Source: Thiomonas sp.
GTDB lineage: Bacteria > Pseudomonadota > Gammaproteobacteria > Burkholderiales > Burkholderiaceae_C
Direction: 5' to 3'
NCBI GenBank assembly: GCA_027451915.1
Contig: DAIDHU010000275.1
Span: 1 to 11,098 of the forward strand
DNA: 11,098 nt
In this document: in pieces, positions 1-7,092 of the stretch
Layout: every line of letters begins with the position of its first letter
Numbering within the stretch: the stretch's first letter is position 1
The notes under the pieces: model-generated
Databases searched by the model: none
What the model saw: only the letters and a program-made list of their open reading frames with translations
Told to the model about the DNA's origin: nothing
Program-made: the position numbers and the translations under genes

Positions 1-429
1 GGCCCCTGCGCCCTCGCCCTCGCCCAGGCGGATCAGGGCCTGCAGGTAGGCGTCGAACAGGGCCTCGTGCGGATCTTCCCGCGGCAGCAGGCGCATGAGC
101 AGTTCATTGAAATAAAAGCCGCACAGCAGGGGCAGGCCCACCAGCGCAGGCACTCCGCCGGTCCATTCGGCGCGGGTCAAGGTGCGCACCTCGCCCTGCC
201 CGCTCCATGAAGCGGCGAAAGGGGCGAATCCCAGCAACACCGTGCGAAGCTGGGAGTGCGGGCGCTTGGCACCCTTGGCCACCAGGGGCAGGCGGCCGTG
301 ATGGCGGCTGAACACGTCCAGGATCAGGCTGCTCTCGCGCCAGGGATGCGCGTGCAGCACGAAGGCCGGCTCGTCGTGCGCGCGCTCGATGCGCCGGGCC
401 GGCCGCCTGCGGGGCTCGGGGCGTTCCAC
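1..429 (-). CDS. recO: DNA repair protein RecO, N-terminal part (cut by window edge)
   Basis: RecO works with RecR (and RecF) to load RecA onto SSB-coated single-stranded DNA during gap repair. The visible 143 residues run off the left edge. They form the N-terminal OB-fold half: a basic leader, then a stretch around residues 22-62 (FVLHAHPWRESSLILDVFSR, then GRLPLVAKGAKRP) that is typical of RecO, and a later FYFNELLMRLL helix at about residues 106-115. The helical and zinc-binding C-terminal part lies outside the window. The start chosen is a GTG at 429, preceded by AAGGA about five bases upstream; there is no in-frame ATG between the era stop and this point. The gene begins 19 bases after era ends, so it is probably co-transcribed with rnc and era. 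The family call is firm; the GTG start is likely but not proven. Confidence 0.88.
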   Translation of the reverse strand, partial: MERPEPRRRPARRIERAHDEPAFVLHAHPWRESSLILDVFSRHHGRLPLVAKGAKRPHSQLRTVLLGFAPFAASWSGQGEVRTLTRAEWTGGVPALVGLPLLCGFYFNELLMRLLPREDPHEALFDAYLQALIRLGEGEGAGA

Positions 430-448
430 CTGGTCCTTGCCTAGGAGT

Positions 449-1384
449 TCATTCCTCGTAGCCGTAGGCGCGCACCGCGGCCTGGTCGTCGGCCCAGCCG
501 GAGCGGGTCTTGACCCACACTTCGAGGAACACCGGCGCGTCGAACAGCCTTTCCATGTCCTGCCGAGCCTCGGTGGACAGCCGACGCACGACGGCGCCGC
601 CGCCGCCGATGACCATCGCCTTGTGGCTGTCGCGCTCCACCACGATGCTGGCGGCGATGCGCCGCAGCCTGCCGTCGAGCTCGAAGCGGTCGATCACCAC
701 CGTGCTGCTGTAGGGCAGCTCGTCGCCGGTGAGCCGGAACAGCTTTTCGCGCAGGATCTCGGCCGCCAGGAATCGCTCTCCCCGATCGGTCAGCGCATCG
801 GCATCGAAGCCCCAGGGACCTTGCGGCAGGTGGCGCGCCAGAATGTCCAGCAGGCGCGTGGCATCGGCGTGCCGGCGCGCCGACAGGGGCACGATCTCGG
901 TCAGGCGCACATCCTTGCCGCGCTCGGCCAGCCAGGGAAGCAGCTTCTCCCGGCCGCGGATGCGATCGAGCTTGTTGGCCACCAGGATCACCGGCCGCCC
1001 CTTGGGCAGCAACTGACCCACGAGCTCGTCCTCGGGACCCCAGGTGCCGGCCTCGACCACCCAGAGCACGATGTCCACGTCGGCCAGCGCGCCTCGCACC
1101 GTGCGGTTGAGCGCACGATTGAGCGCGCGGGTATGGCGCAGCTGGAAACCCGGGGTGTCGACGAAGGCGAACTGCGCGGCGCCTTCGGTACGCACGCCCA
1201 GCAGGCGGTGGCGCGTGGTCTGCGCCTTGTCGGAGGTGATGCTGATCTTCTGGCCCACCAGGGCGTTGAGCAGGGTCGACTTGCCCACGTTGGGGCGTCC
1301 GACGATGGCGATGGTGCCGAAGCGCTGCTGCGCCTCGTGCTCGCTCGAAGGCGCGGTCGGGGTCTCGGTGGAAGGCTGGGTCAT
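449..1384 (-). CDS. era: GTPase Era, 16S rRNA-binding ribosome assembly factor
   Basis: Era is an essential GTPase that binds the 3' end of 16S rRNA and helps mature the 30S subunit. The protein is 311 residues, normal for the family. Visible motifs are the P-loop GRPNVGKS (residues 29-36), the G3 motif DTPG (76-79), the G4 motif NKLD (137-140), and a C-terminal KH domain with VERDSHKAMVIGGGG (249-263), where the usual GxxG-type loop lies. About 20 low-complexity residues precede the GTPase core, as in many betaproteobacterial Era proteins. The start ATG at 1384 overlaps the rnc stop in an ATGA arrangement, which points to translational coupling with RNase III, a partner in rRNA processing. 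The reading frame stays open upstream through rnc, but that part is an antiphase shadow of rnc. Confidence 0.97.
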   Translation of the reverse strand: MTQPSTETPTAPSSEHEAQQRFGTIAIVGRPNVGKSTLLNALVGQKISITSDKAQTTRHRLLGVRTEGAAQFAFVDTPGFQLRHTRALNRALNRTVRGALADVDIVLWVVEAGTWGPEDELVGQLLPKGRPVILVANKLDRIRGREKLLPWLAERGKDVRLTEIVPLSARRHADATRLLDILARHLPQGPWGFDADALTDRGERFLAAEILREKLFRLTGDELPYSSTVVIDRFELDGRLRRIAASIVVERDSHKAMVIGGGGAVVRRLSTEARQDMERLFDAPVFLEVWVKTRSGWADDQAAVRAYGYEE

Positions 1385-2088
1385 GGCTTGGCGGCGGGCT
1401 GCGGCCACGAGGGCACGGAGCCGGCTCGCAGCTGCTCGATCATCGATTGCGCGGCCTGCTGCTCCGCGGCGCGCCGGCTGGGCCCTTCGCCGCTGCTTTG
1501 CGCGCCGAGCTCGGTCACCTCGCATTGCACGACAAAATGCTGCGCATGCGCGGGCCCGCTGGTTTCCTGCACGCGATAGGCCGGCAGCTGCATCTTGCGC
1601 CCCTGCAGCATCTCCTGCAAGGTGGTCTTGGCATCCTTGGCGCTGGCGCGCAGGTCCAGGTGCAGCAGGCGCTCGCCGTACAGGCGGCGCACCAGCGCGG
1701 CCGCCGCCTCGATGCCGCCGTCGAGGTAGACGGCACCGATCAGCGCCTCCAGCGCGTCGGCGAGGATGGAATGCCGCCGGCGGCCGCCGCTGCGCTGCTC
1801 GCCCTCGCCCAGCAGCAGCAGCTCGCCCAGGCCCGCCTCGCGCGCCAGGTCGGCCAGCGTGGCCTCCCGCACCAGCGCGGCGCGCCAGTACGACAGGTGC
1901 CCCTCGTCGGCCTGGCCGTCGGCATACAGAAGCGAGGCGACCAGCAGGTTCAGCGCGGCGTCGCCCAGGAACTCCAGGCGCTCGTTGTTCTCCGAGCCGT
2001 GGCTGCGATGGGTCAGCGCCTGGCGCAGCAGCGCGCAATCGCGAAAACGATACTGCAGGCGCGCCTGCAGTTGTTCCAGGGCGTTCAC
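1381..2088 (-). CDS. rnc: Ribonuclease III
   Basis: RNase III cleaves double-stranded RNA and makes the first cuts in the rRNA precursor. The product is 235 residues, close to the usual 220-260. The RNase III signature NERLEFLGD is at residues 35-43, with likely metal ligands E39 and D43; the second acidic pair is D111 and E114 in SILADALEALIGAVYLDGG. A double-stranded RNA-binding domain covers about residues 153-222, including GEGPSRRAAEQQAA. The start is a GTG at 2088 that gives the expected N-terminus (NALEQLQARLQYRF). A GGAG lies about 11 bases upstream, rather far for a ribosome binding site, so initiation may depend on coupling to the DUF4845 gene that ends 16 bases before. The stop codon overlaps the era start. 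Confidence 0.96.
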   Translation of the reverse strand: MNALEQLQARLQYRFRDCALLRQALTHRSHGSENNERLEFLGDAALNLLVASLLYADGQADEGHLSYWRAALVREATLADLAREAGLGELLLLGEGEQRSGGRRRHSILADALEALIGAVYLDGGIEAAAALVRRLYGERLLHLDLRASAKDAKTTLQEMLQGRKMQLPAYRVQETSGPAHAQHFVVQCEVTELGAQSSGEGPSRRAAEQQAAQSMIEQLRAGSVPSWPQPAAKP

Positions 2089-2104
2089 CGCCTCGGGCGC
2101 TCCG

Positions 2105-2455
2105 TCAACGCGATTTCCCGGAGAACTTGAGCAGCAGATAGGCCGGGCCGACCAGGTGGATCTCCTTCTCGTAGGCGTAGGAGACTACGATATTGCCGTT
2201 GACCTTGGTGATCTGCAGGTCCTTGCCGCTGATCGAACTGATGTAGTCGACCTCGGCCATCTTGTCGAACTTGGTGCGGATGTCCCCGACCGTGGGTCCG
2301 GCCTTCGCGGACTGATCCACCGCATGCTGGATCGACACCGATTCCTGCCAGTCCGGCACGATCTGCAGGCCGAGCACGACCAGGATGGCGATGATCGCCC
2401 CCCAGAACAGCAGCCCGATCAGCGTGATGCCGCGTTGACGTTGCGCGTGGCTCAT
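2105..2455 (-). CDS. DUF4845 family small membrane protein with a pilin-like N-terminus
   Basis: This 116-residue protein matches, by recall, the DUF4845 proteins commonly encoded between lepB and rnc in beta- and gammaproteobacteria; their function is not established. It has a short basic N-terminus (MSHAQRQRG), one hydrophobic helix at about residues 10-32, and a periplasmic-type tail of about 80 residues with mixed charge and no catalytic motif I can see. The N-terminus resembles a class III signal peptide of type IV pilins (RQRG followed by ITLIG), but the residue at +5 is Gly, not the Glu that pilins normally carry. The gene starts 30 bases after lepB ends and stops 16 bases before rnc, so it lies in the same transcription unit. 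The placement is solid; any role in secretion or pilus-like assembly is a guess. Confidence 0.85.
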   Translation of the reverse strand: MSHAQRQRGITLIGLLFWGAIIAILVVLGLQIVPDWQESVSIQHAVDQSAKAGPTVGDIRTKFDKMAEVDYISSISGKDLQITKVNGNIVVSYAYEKEIHLVGPAYLLLKFSGKSR

Positions 2456-2485
2456 ACCGCGAATCCCATTGATGCTGTCAGCAGG

Positions 2486-3406
2486 TCAATGAATCGGCCC
2501 GATGTTCTTCAGGCCACCGAAGTTCATCCAGACGAAAAACGCCTTGCCAGCGATGTTGCGCGCCGGCACGAATCCCCAGTAGCGGGAATCCAGTGAATTA
2601 TCGCGGTTATCGCCCATCACGAAGTACATTCCTGCGGGAACCTTGCAGACGAAACCTTGCGAATCATAATGACAAGCGTCTCGATGGGGAAAATTGTCCG
2701 GTCCACCGATGACGTAGGGCGGCGACTGGGGGTTGATCAGGATGCGATGTTGCGCCCCGTCCAGGTTCTCGCGGTACTGCTGGTAATAGGCCATGGTGGA
2801 CGGGGCGAACCACTGGCCGTCGGCCTTCTCGGCGATGGGCTTGCCATCGATCACCAACTGCTTGTTCTCATACGACACCGTGTCGCCCGGCAGGCCGACG
2901 ATGCGCTTGATGTAGTCGATCGACGGGTCCTTGGGCAGGCGGAACACGATGACGTCGCCGCGCCGCGGGGCGCGCCCCGGCGTCAGGCGCTCGTGCCCCA
3001 GGGGCAGGCGCAGCCCGTAGAGAAACTTGTTCACCAGGATCAGGTCGCCCGGCACCAGCGTGGGCTCCATGGATCCGGAGGGGATCTTGAAGGGCTCGGC
3101 CACGAAGGAGCGCAACACGAACACGAAGGCGATCACCGGGAACAGGCCCGCCGTCCATTCCAGCCACCAGGGCTGGCGCAGCAGCCTTGCACGGGTGGCC
3201 TGGATGTTCTCGTCGCTGAGCGAGTCATCGGGGGTGATGCCCTGCGCGCGCAGTTCGTCGCGCCGACGGCGCAACGCCGAGCAGGCGGCCTCGGCTGCGT
3301 CGACGCGCTGGCGCGCGAAGCGCAGGCGCTCGGCGATCCAGAACAGGCCGGTGACCACCAGCAACACGAACAACAGGAGGGTGAAATTGACGGCCGGTTC
3401 TTCCAT
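2486..3406 (-). CDS. lepB: Signal peptidase I (leader peptidase)
   Basis: LepB removes signal peptides from exported proteins on the periplasmic face of the inner membrane, using a Ser/Lys dyad. The product is 306 residues. Two membrane segments are visible, at about residues 8-24 and 85-102, joined by a cytoplasmic charged loop. Box B is IPSGSMEPT with nucleophile S112; the general base K167 is in DYIKR, followed by VGLPGD; box E is GDNRDNSLDSRYWG (265-278). Cys245 and Cys254 form a pair in the periplasmic domain, as in the E. coli enzyme. I chose ATG 3406 because it gives the normal N-terminal helix; the open frame continues upstream, but that part overlaps the end of lepA. No clear Shine-Dalgarno precedes it. 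It follows lepA by 53 bases, the classic lepA-lepB pairing. Confidence 0.96.
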   Translation of the reverse strand: MEEPAVNFTLLLFVLLVVTGLFWIAERLRFARQRVDAAEAACSALRRRRDELRAQGITPDDSLSDENIQATRARLLRQPWWLEWTAGLFPVIAFVFVLRSFVAEPFKIPSGSMEPTLVPGDLILVNKFLYGLRLPLGHERLTPGRAPRRGDVIVFRLPKDPSIDYIKRIVGLPGDTVSYENKQLVIDGKPIAEKADGQWFAPSTMAYYQQYRENLDGAQHRILINPQSPPYVIGGPDNFPHRDACHYDSQGFVCKVPAGMYFVMGDNRDNSLDSRYWGFVPARNIAGKAFFVWMNFGGLKNIGPIH

Positions 3407-3459
3407 GGAGCGAAAGGGGCTGGATCTGTGGCTGTGGCTGGAACTTCGGCCGGGGAAAC

Positions 3460-5250
3460 TCAGTCCTCGACCTTGAGAATGGCCAGGAAGGCCTCCTGGG
3501 GCACCTCGACGGTGCCGATCTGCTTCATGCGCTTCTTGCCGGCCTTCTGCTTCTCGAGCAGCTTGCGCTTGCGGGAGATGTCGCCCCCATAGCACTTGGC
3601 CAGCACGTTCTTGCGCATGGCCTTGATTGTCTCACGCGCGATGATGTTGGCCCCGATCGCGGCCTGGATGGCGACGTCGAACATCTGGCGCGGAATCAGC
3701 TCTCGCATCTTGGCCGCGACCTCGCGCCCTCGATACTGGCTCTGCGAGCGGTGCACGATCAGCGACAGGGCATCGACGCGCTCGCCATTGATCAGCATGT
3801 CCACCTTCACCACGTCAGCGGCCCGGTATTCGAGAAAGCTGTAGTCCATCGATGCGTAGCCGCGCGAGATCGACTTGAGCTTGTCGAAGAAATCCAGGAC
3901 GATTTCCGCCAGGGGCATTTCATAGCTGAGCTGCACCTGGCGGCCCATGTAGGACATATGGGTCTGCGACCCGCGCTTGGCGTTGCACAGGGTCATGACC
4001 GCACCCACGTATTCCTGCGGCATGAACAGCTTGACCGCGACGACGGGCTCCAGGATGGTGTCGATGCGCCCGACCTCGGGCATTTTCGACGGGTTGTCCA
4101 CGGTCACCGTGGTGCCGTCGCGCAGTCGCACCTGGTACACCACCGACGGGGCGGTGGTGATCAGGTCCATGTCGTATTCGCGTTCCAGCCGTTCCTGCAC
4201 GATGTCCATGTGCAGCAGGCCGAGGAAACCGCAGCGGAAACCGAAGCCCAGGGCCGACGAAACCTCGGGCTCAAAGCGCAGCGCGGCATCGTTGAGTTGC
4301 AGCTTCTGCAACGCATCGCGCAAGGCCTCGTACTGGTTGGCCTCCACCGGGTACAGGCCGGCGAACACCTGGGGCTGCACTTCCTTGAAACCCGGCAGCG
4401 CCTCGGTCGCGGGACGCGAGGCCACGGTCAGCGTGTCGCCCACGCGTGCGGCCTTGAGCTCCTTGATGCCGGCGATGACAAAGCCCACCTCGCCGGCGCC
4501 CAGCTGTTCGCGCGCCACCGACTTGGGCGTGAACACGCCGAGCTGCTCGCAGCCGTACTGAGCGCCGGTGGCCATGAGCTGGATGCGGTCGCGCACCCGC
4601 AGCACGCCGTCGAACACCCGCACCAGCATCACCACGCCGACATAGCTGTCGTACCAGGAATCGATGATCAGGGCCTTGAGCGGCCCATCCGGGTTGCCCC
4701 TGGGCGGAGGAACCCGCGCGATCACGGCTTCGAGGATCTCGTCGATGCCCATGCCCGTCTTGGCGCTGGCCAGCAGCGCCTCGGAGGCATCGATGCCGAT
4801 GACGTCCTCGATTTCCTGGCGTGCCCCCTCCGGATCGGCCTGGGGAAGGTCCATCTTGTTGAGCACCGGAACCACCTCGACACCCAGTTCGATGGCGGTG
4901 TAGCAATTCGCCACCGTCTGCGCCTCCACGCCCTGGCTGGCATCGACCACCAGCAGCGCGCCCTCGCAGGCCGACAGCGAGCGGCTGACCTCGTAGCTGA
5001 AGTCGACGTGTCCAGGGGTGTCGATGAGATTGAGCTGGTAGCTCTGGCCGTCGCGCGCGCGGTAGCTCAGCGCGGCGGTCTGCGCCTTGATGGTGATGCC
5101 GCGCTCGCGCTCCAGGTCCATCGAGTCGAGCACCTGGCTCTCCATCTCCCGATCCGACAGTCCGCCGCAGCGCTGGATCAGGCGGTCGGCCAGGGTGGAC
5201 TTGCCGTGGTCGATGTGGGCGATGATGGAGAAGTTGCGAATCCGTTGCAT
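3460..5250 (-). CDS. lepA: Elongation factor 4 (LepA), ribosome-associated GTPase
   Basis: LepA/EF4 is a translational GTPase that binds the ribosome; back-translocation and roles in 30S biogenesis and initiation have been proposed. The product is 596 residues, the usual length. The N-terminus MQRIRNFSIIAHIDHGKST holds the P-loop (residues 11-19); the switch I region ERERGITIKAQ is at 48-57, DTPGHVDF at 77-84 and NKMD at 131-134. The GTPase, EF-G-like and LepA-specific C-terminal domains are all present, ending in a basic stretch and a VEVPQEAF motif. ATG 5250 was chosen because it matches the family N-terminus exactly. The frame is open to a TTG at 5364, but an extension to there would run through a strong terminator hairpin. 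The ribosome binding site is poor; the 5' region is described separately. Confidence 0.97.
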   Translation of the reverse strand: MQRIRNFSIIAHIDHGKSTLADRLIQRCGGLSDREMESQVLDSMDLERERGITIKAQTAALSYRARDGQSYQLNLIDTPGHVDFSYEVSRSLSACEGALLVVDASQGVEAQTVANCYTAIELGVEVVPVLNKMDLPQADPEGARQEIEDVIGIDASEALLASAKTGMGIDEILEAVIARVPPPRGNPDGPLKALIIDSWYDSYVGVVMLVRVFDGVLRVRDRIQLMATGAQYGCEQLGVFTPKSVAREQLGAGEVGFVIAGIKELKAARVGDTLTVASRPATEALPGFKEVQPQVFAGLYPVEANQYEALRDALQKLQLNDAALRFEPEVSSALGFGFRCGFLGLLHMDIVQERLEREYDMDLITTAPSVVYQVRLRDGTTVTVDNPSKMPEVGRIDTILEPVVAVKLFMPQEYVGAVMTLCNAKRGSQTHMSYMGRQVQLSYEMPLAEIVLDFFDKLKSISRGYASMDYSFLEYRAADVVKVDMLINGERVDALSLIVHRSQSQYRGREVAAKMRELIPRQMFDVAIQAAIGANIIARETIKAMRKNVLAKCYGGDISRKRKLLEKQKAGKKRMKQIGTVEVPQEAFLAILKVED

Positions 5251-5270
5251 GCGCGGGAAAAAGGATGAAA

Positions 5271-5285
5271 CCCGCCCCTGGCGGG
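5271..5285 (-). repeat. Hairpin just upstream of lepA
   Basis: A perfect 6-bp inverted repeat, CCCGCC and GGCGGG with a 3-base loop, sits 20 bases before the lepA start. Read on the minus strand it is followed by TTTCATCCTTTTT, an interrupted T tract, so it could be a weak terminator or an RNA structure that limits ribosome access. No good Shine-Dalgarno lies between it and the ATG. The structure is certain as sequence; its function is inferred. Confidence 0.4.
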
Positions 5286-5324
5286 CCCGGGGCGCGACCG
5301 CCTGGAGGGAGCCGGCGTCGGGAC

Positions 5325-5356
5325 AAAAAAAAGGCGCGGCCATTCGCGTCGCGCCT
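5325..5356 (-). terminator. Rho-independent terminator between mucD and lepA
   Basis: On the minus strand a perfect 7-bp GC-rich stem (AGGCGCG at 5356-5350 with CGCGCCT at 5338-5332, 11-base loop) runs directly into eight T residues (5332-5325). This is a textbook intrinsic terminator for minus-strand transcription. It lies 199 bases beyond the mucD stop and 75 bases before the lepA start. It may simply end the rpoE-rseA-mucD transcript, or it may act as a conditional terminator in a lepA leader. On the plus strand the same hairpin is not followed by T residues, so it is one-directional. Confidence 0.8.
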
Positions 5357-5396
5357 ACCAACAAAATCGTTTGGCAACTGCTTGTTGGGCCTCCAT
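5355..5396 (-). CDS. Possible 13-residue leader peptide ORF upstream of lepA
   Basis: A short ORF with an ATG at 5396 encodes MEAQQAVAKRFCW and stops with TAG at 5357-5355. The stop codon overlaps the first base of the terminator stem. The ORF contains an inverted repeat (5388-5382 with 5364-5358). A G-rich run (GGGGGG) ends about six bases upstream of the ATG, but it is not a good Shine-Dalgarno. The layout, a mini-ORF ending at an intrinsic terminator, is that of an attenuator leader peptide. The peptide has no run of a single amino acid, though it ends in Cys-Trp. A 14-codon ORF can easily occur by chance, so confidence is low. Confidence 0.25.
   Translation of the reverse strand: MEAQQAVAKRFCW
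5358..5388 (-). repeat. Inverted repeat abutting the terminator
   Basis: CCAACAA and TTGTTGG form a perfect 7-bp stem with a 17-base loop, one base away from the terminator stem. With the adjacent GCC (5390-5388), the 5' arm could also pair beyond TTGTTGG into the GGC of the terminator's first arm across a 2-base bulge, which would compete with terminator folding. The pairing is visible in the sequence; the competition is inferred. Confidence 0.4.
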
Positions 5397-5493
5397 TTTA
5401 AGCCCCCCGGCCGACCCGGCCAGCGGCGCGCGGCCGGCCGGTCACGGGCCGCCAGGAACAGCATTGCGGCTGCCCAGACAAAGTCGCAATCGA

Positions 5494-5513
5494 ATTCCGA
5501 AATCCTTCGGAAT
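5494..5513. repeat. 8-bp palindrome with a further half-site at the mucD stop
   Basis: ATTCCGAA and TTCGGAAT form a perfect inverted repeat with a 4-base spacer. A third copy of ATTCCGAA lies at 5557-5564, overlapping the mucD stop codon, 63 bases from the first. There is no T tract after the stem on either strand, so it is not an intrinsic terminator. It could be an operator, an mRNA 3'-end stabilising stem, or chance in an AT-rich patch. Confidence 0.35.
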
Positions 5514-5519
5514 ACTACA

Positions 5520-5546
5520 AAATTATTTCAAAATTAACCCGGTCAA
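5520..5546 (-). promoter_or_regulatory. Weak candidate promoter in the AT-rich patch after mucD
   Basis: Minus-strand TTGACC (5546-5541) resembles a -35 box and TAATTT (5525-5520) a -10 box, but the spacer is 15 bases, shorter than the usual 17. The surrounding 45 bases are strikingly AT-rich compared with the rest of the window, as expected near a promoter. If used, it would give lepA a leader of roughly 260 bases containing the palindrome, mini-ORF and terminator. This is pattern matching only. Confidence 0.25.
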
Positions 5547-5554
5547 AACAAATT

Positions 5555-7078
5555 TTATTCCGAAACCTTGCGCGGATGCACCAGCACGTAGGTGGCGCTA
5601 TCGCCACGCCGCACCAACAGCGCCGCGGCCTTGTCCGTCGGCAGCCGCGCGACTTGCGAGGCGAATTCGGAGGCCGTGCGCAGCCCCGAGTCGTTCAGCG
5701 CCTCCAGCACGTCACCCACGCGCAGGCCCGCGGCCGAGCCGTAGGAATCGACGCTCTCGACCAGCACCCCGGCGCTCAGCCCGAGCTGCGCGAGCTGCTC
5801 CTGATTGAGGTCGACCACGCCGATCCCCAGGGGGCTGCGGGCGGCCGCCGAGGGCCTGGCGGGCGCGGGCGCGGGGGCCTTGTCGCTCCAGGAGCCCACG
5901 GTCACCCGCAGGCGCAGGGTGCTGCCCCTGCGAAACAGATCCAGGGGCACGCGCGTGCCCGGGCGGATCGCGCCGACCAGGCGCGGCAGGTCGCTGGAGC
6001 GCTGCACCGGGTGCCCGTCGATCGCCGTGATGATGTCCCCGGGCCGCACCCCGGCAAGGTCGGCCGCGCCGCCCTTCTCGACCGCGCTGACCAGCGCCCC
6101 CCGCTCGGTGCCGAGCCCCAGGGCCTGCGCCAGCTGGCGGCTCACGCCGTCGATGACCACGCCGATCTTTCCGCGCACCACGTGGCCGCTGGCCTTGAGC
6201 TGTTCGGCCACCGCCATGGCCTGATCGATGGGTACCGCGAAGGAAATGCCCATGAACCCGCCGGTACGGCTGTAGATCTGCGAGTTCATGCCGACCACGC
6301 GTCCGCGCATGTCGATCAGCGGCCCGCCCGAGTTGCCCGGGTTGACGGCCACGTCGGTCTGGATCAGCGGCGTGTAGTCGCCGGTGTCGCGCGACTTGGC
6401 GCTGACGATGCCAGCGGTGACCGTGTTGTCCAGCCCGAAGGGAGATCCGATGGCCACCACCCATTCGCCGACCTGCAGCCGGCTGGAGTCGCCGATGCGC
6501 ACGGCCGGCAACCCGGTGGCGTCGATTCTCAGCAGCGCCACGTCGGTGCGCGCGTCGGCGCCGACCAGGCGCGCGGTGAACTCGCGGTGATCGGTCAGGG
6601 TCACGACAATGCGATCGGCGCCATCCACCACGTGGGCATTGGTCAGCACATAGCCGTTGGAGGCGAGCACAAAGCCCGAGCCCACCCCCACCGGACGTTC
6701 CTCGTCGGGAACCTGGGCGGAGCCGCCGTCGTCCCCCGGAGGCAGGGGAATGCCGAAAAAGCGCCGCAGGAACTCGCGGGTCTGCTCGTCCTGGCGCGCG
6801 CTCTGGTCGGGCGCGCGCGTATAGGTGCGGATATTCACCACCGCGGGACCGACCTGGCGTACCAGGCGGGTGAAGTCGGGCAGGCCCACGACCAGGGGCG
6901 CCCCGGAAGTCGGCGCGGCAGCGCTCGCCCCGAAGGCGGCGGCGGCAGAGGCCTGGGGCGCGGTGACCCCAGGCTGCGCGGCCTGCGCCGACATGCCGAT
7001 GCACGCGGCCGACAGCAACGGCAACAGTGCTCCAGCGAGGCGCATGAGGCTGCGTGCGACGGACCTTGCGAGGTTCAC
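5555..7078 (-). CDS. mucD: Periplasmic serine protease, HtrA/DegP family (MucD)
   Basis: MucD/DegP-type proteins degrade or chaperone misfolded envelope proteins in the periplasm. The product is 507 residues. A signal peptide covers about residues 1-33 (basic start, hydrophobic LAGALLPLLSAACIG, probable cleavage after AQA). The trypsin-like domain has the triad H149 (TNAHVV), D179 (ARTDVAL) and S250 (GNSGGP). Two PDZ domains follow, about 300-395 and 413-505, joined by an Ala/Pro linker (400-412). I chose GTG 7078 because GGAG lies eight bases upstream and it yields a clean signal peptide; an ATG 11 codons further in is the alternative. It follows rpoE and rseA, as in other betaproteobacteria, and is likely part of the sigma-E response. 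The rseB gene usually found before it is missing. Family assignment is firm; degP versus mucD naming rests on position. Confidence 0.95.
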   Translation of the reverse strand: MNLARSVARSLMRLAGALLPLLSAACIGMSAQAAQPGVTAPQASAAAAFGASAAAPTSGAPLVVGLPDFTRLVRQVGPAVVNIRTYTRAPDQSARQDEQTREFLRRFFGIPLPPGDDGGSAQVPDEERPVGVGSGFVLASNGYVLTNAHVVDGADRIVVTLTDHREFTARLVGADARTDVALLRIDATGLPAVRIGDSSRLQVGEWVVAIGSPFGLDNTVTAGIVSAKSRDTGDYTPLIQTDVAVNPGNSGGPLIDMRGRVVGMNSQIYSRTGGFMGISFAVPIDQAMAVAEQLKASGHVVRGKIGVVIDGVSRQLAQALGLGTERGALVSAVEKGGAADLAGVRPGDIITAIDGHPVQRSSDLPRLVGAIRPGTRVPLDLFRRGSTLRLRVTVGSWSDKAPAPAPARPSAAARSPLGIGVVDLNQEQLAQLGLSAGVLVESVDSYGSAAGLRVGDVLEALNDSGLRTASEFASQVARLPTDKAAALLVRRGDSATYVLVHPRKVSE

Positions 7079-7084
7079 GAGTGG

Positions 7085-7092
7085 CTCTCCAG
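7085..7092 (-). promoter_or_regulatory. Ribosome binding site deciding the GTG start of mucD
   Basis: CTGGAGAG on the minus strand places GGAG eight bases before the GTG at 7078. The same octamer precedes the acpP ATG. It supports the GTG start over the later ATG in the signal peptide. Confidence 0.65.

Larger units (their letters stand above)
5251..5554 (-). other. Structured non-coding interval between mucD and lepA
   Basis: This is the only interval longer than 300 bases without a firm gene. In the direction of transcription it contains an AT-rich patch directly after mucD (about 5510-5555), an 8-bp palindrome (5494-5513), a GC-rich middle, a possible 13-codon ORF (5396-5355) with an internal hairpin, a Rho-independent terminator (5356-5325), and another GC hairpin (5285-5271) shortly before the lepA start. 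No conserved protein is visible in either strand. It separates the sigma-E operon from the lepA-lepB unit and probably carries both the end of the first and the promoter of the second. The individual parts are listed separately. Confidence 0.7.

Noticed and set aside
3751..5268. Long plus-strand open frame (about 505 codons) opposite lepA
   Set aside because: It mirrors the codon structure of lepA in GC-rich DNA; its translation is His/Arg/Gln/Gly-rich with no domain. lepA is unmistakable on the other strand.
5251..5364. N-terminal extension of LepA to a TTG at 5364
   Set aside because: The family N-terminus begins exactly at ATG 5250, and the extension would be translated through an intrinsic terminator and T tract.
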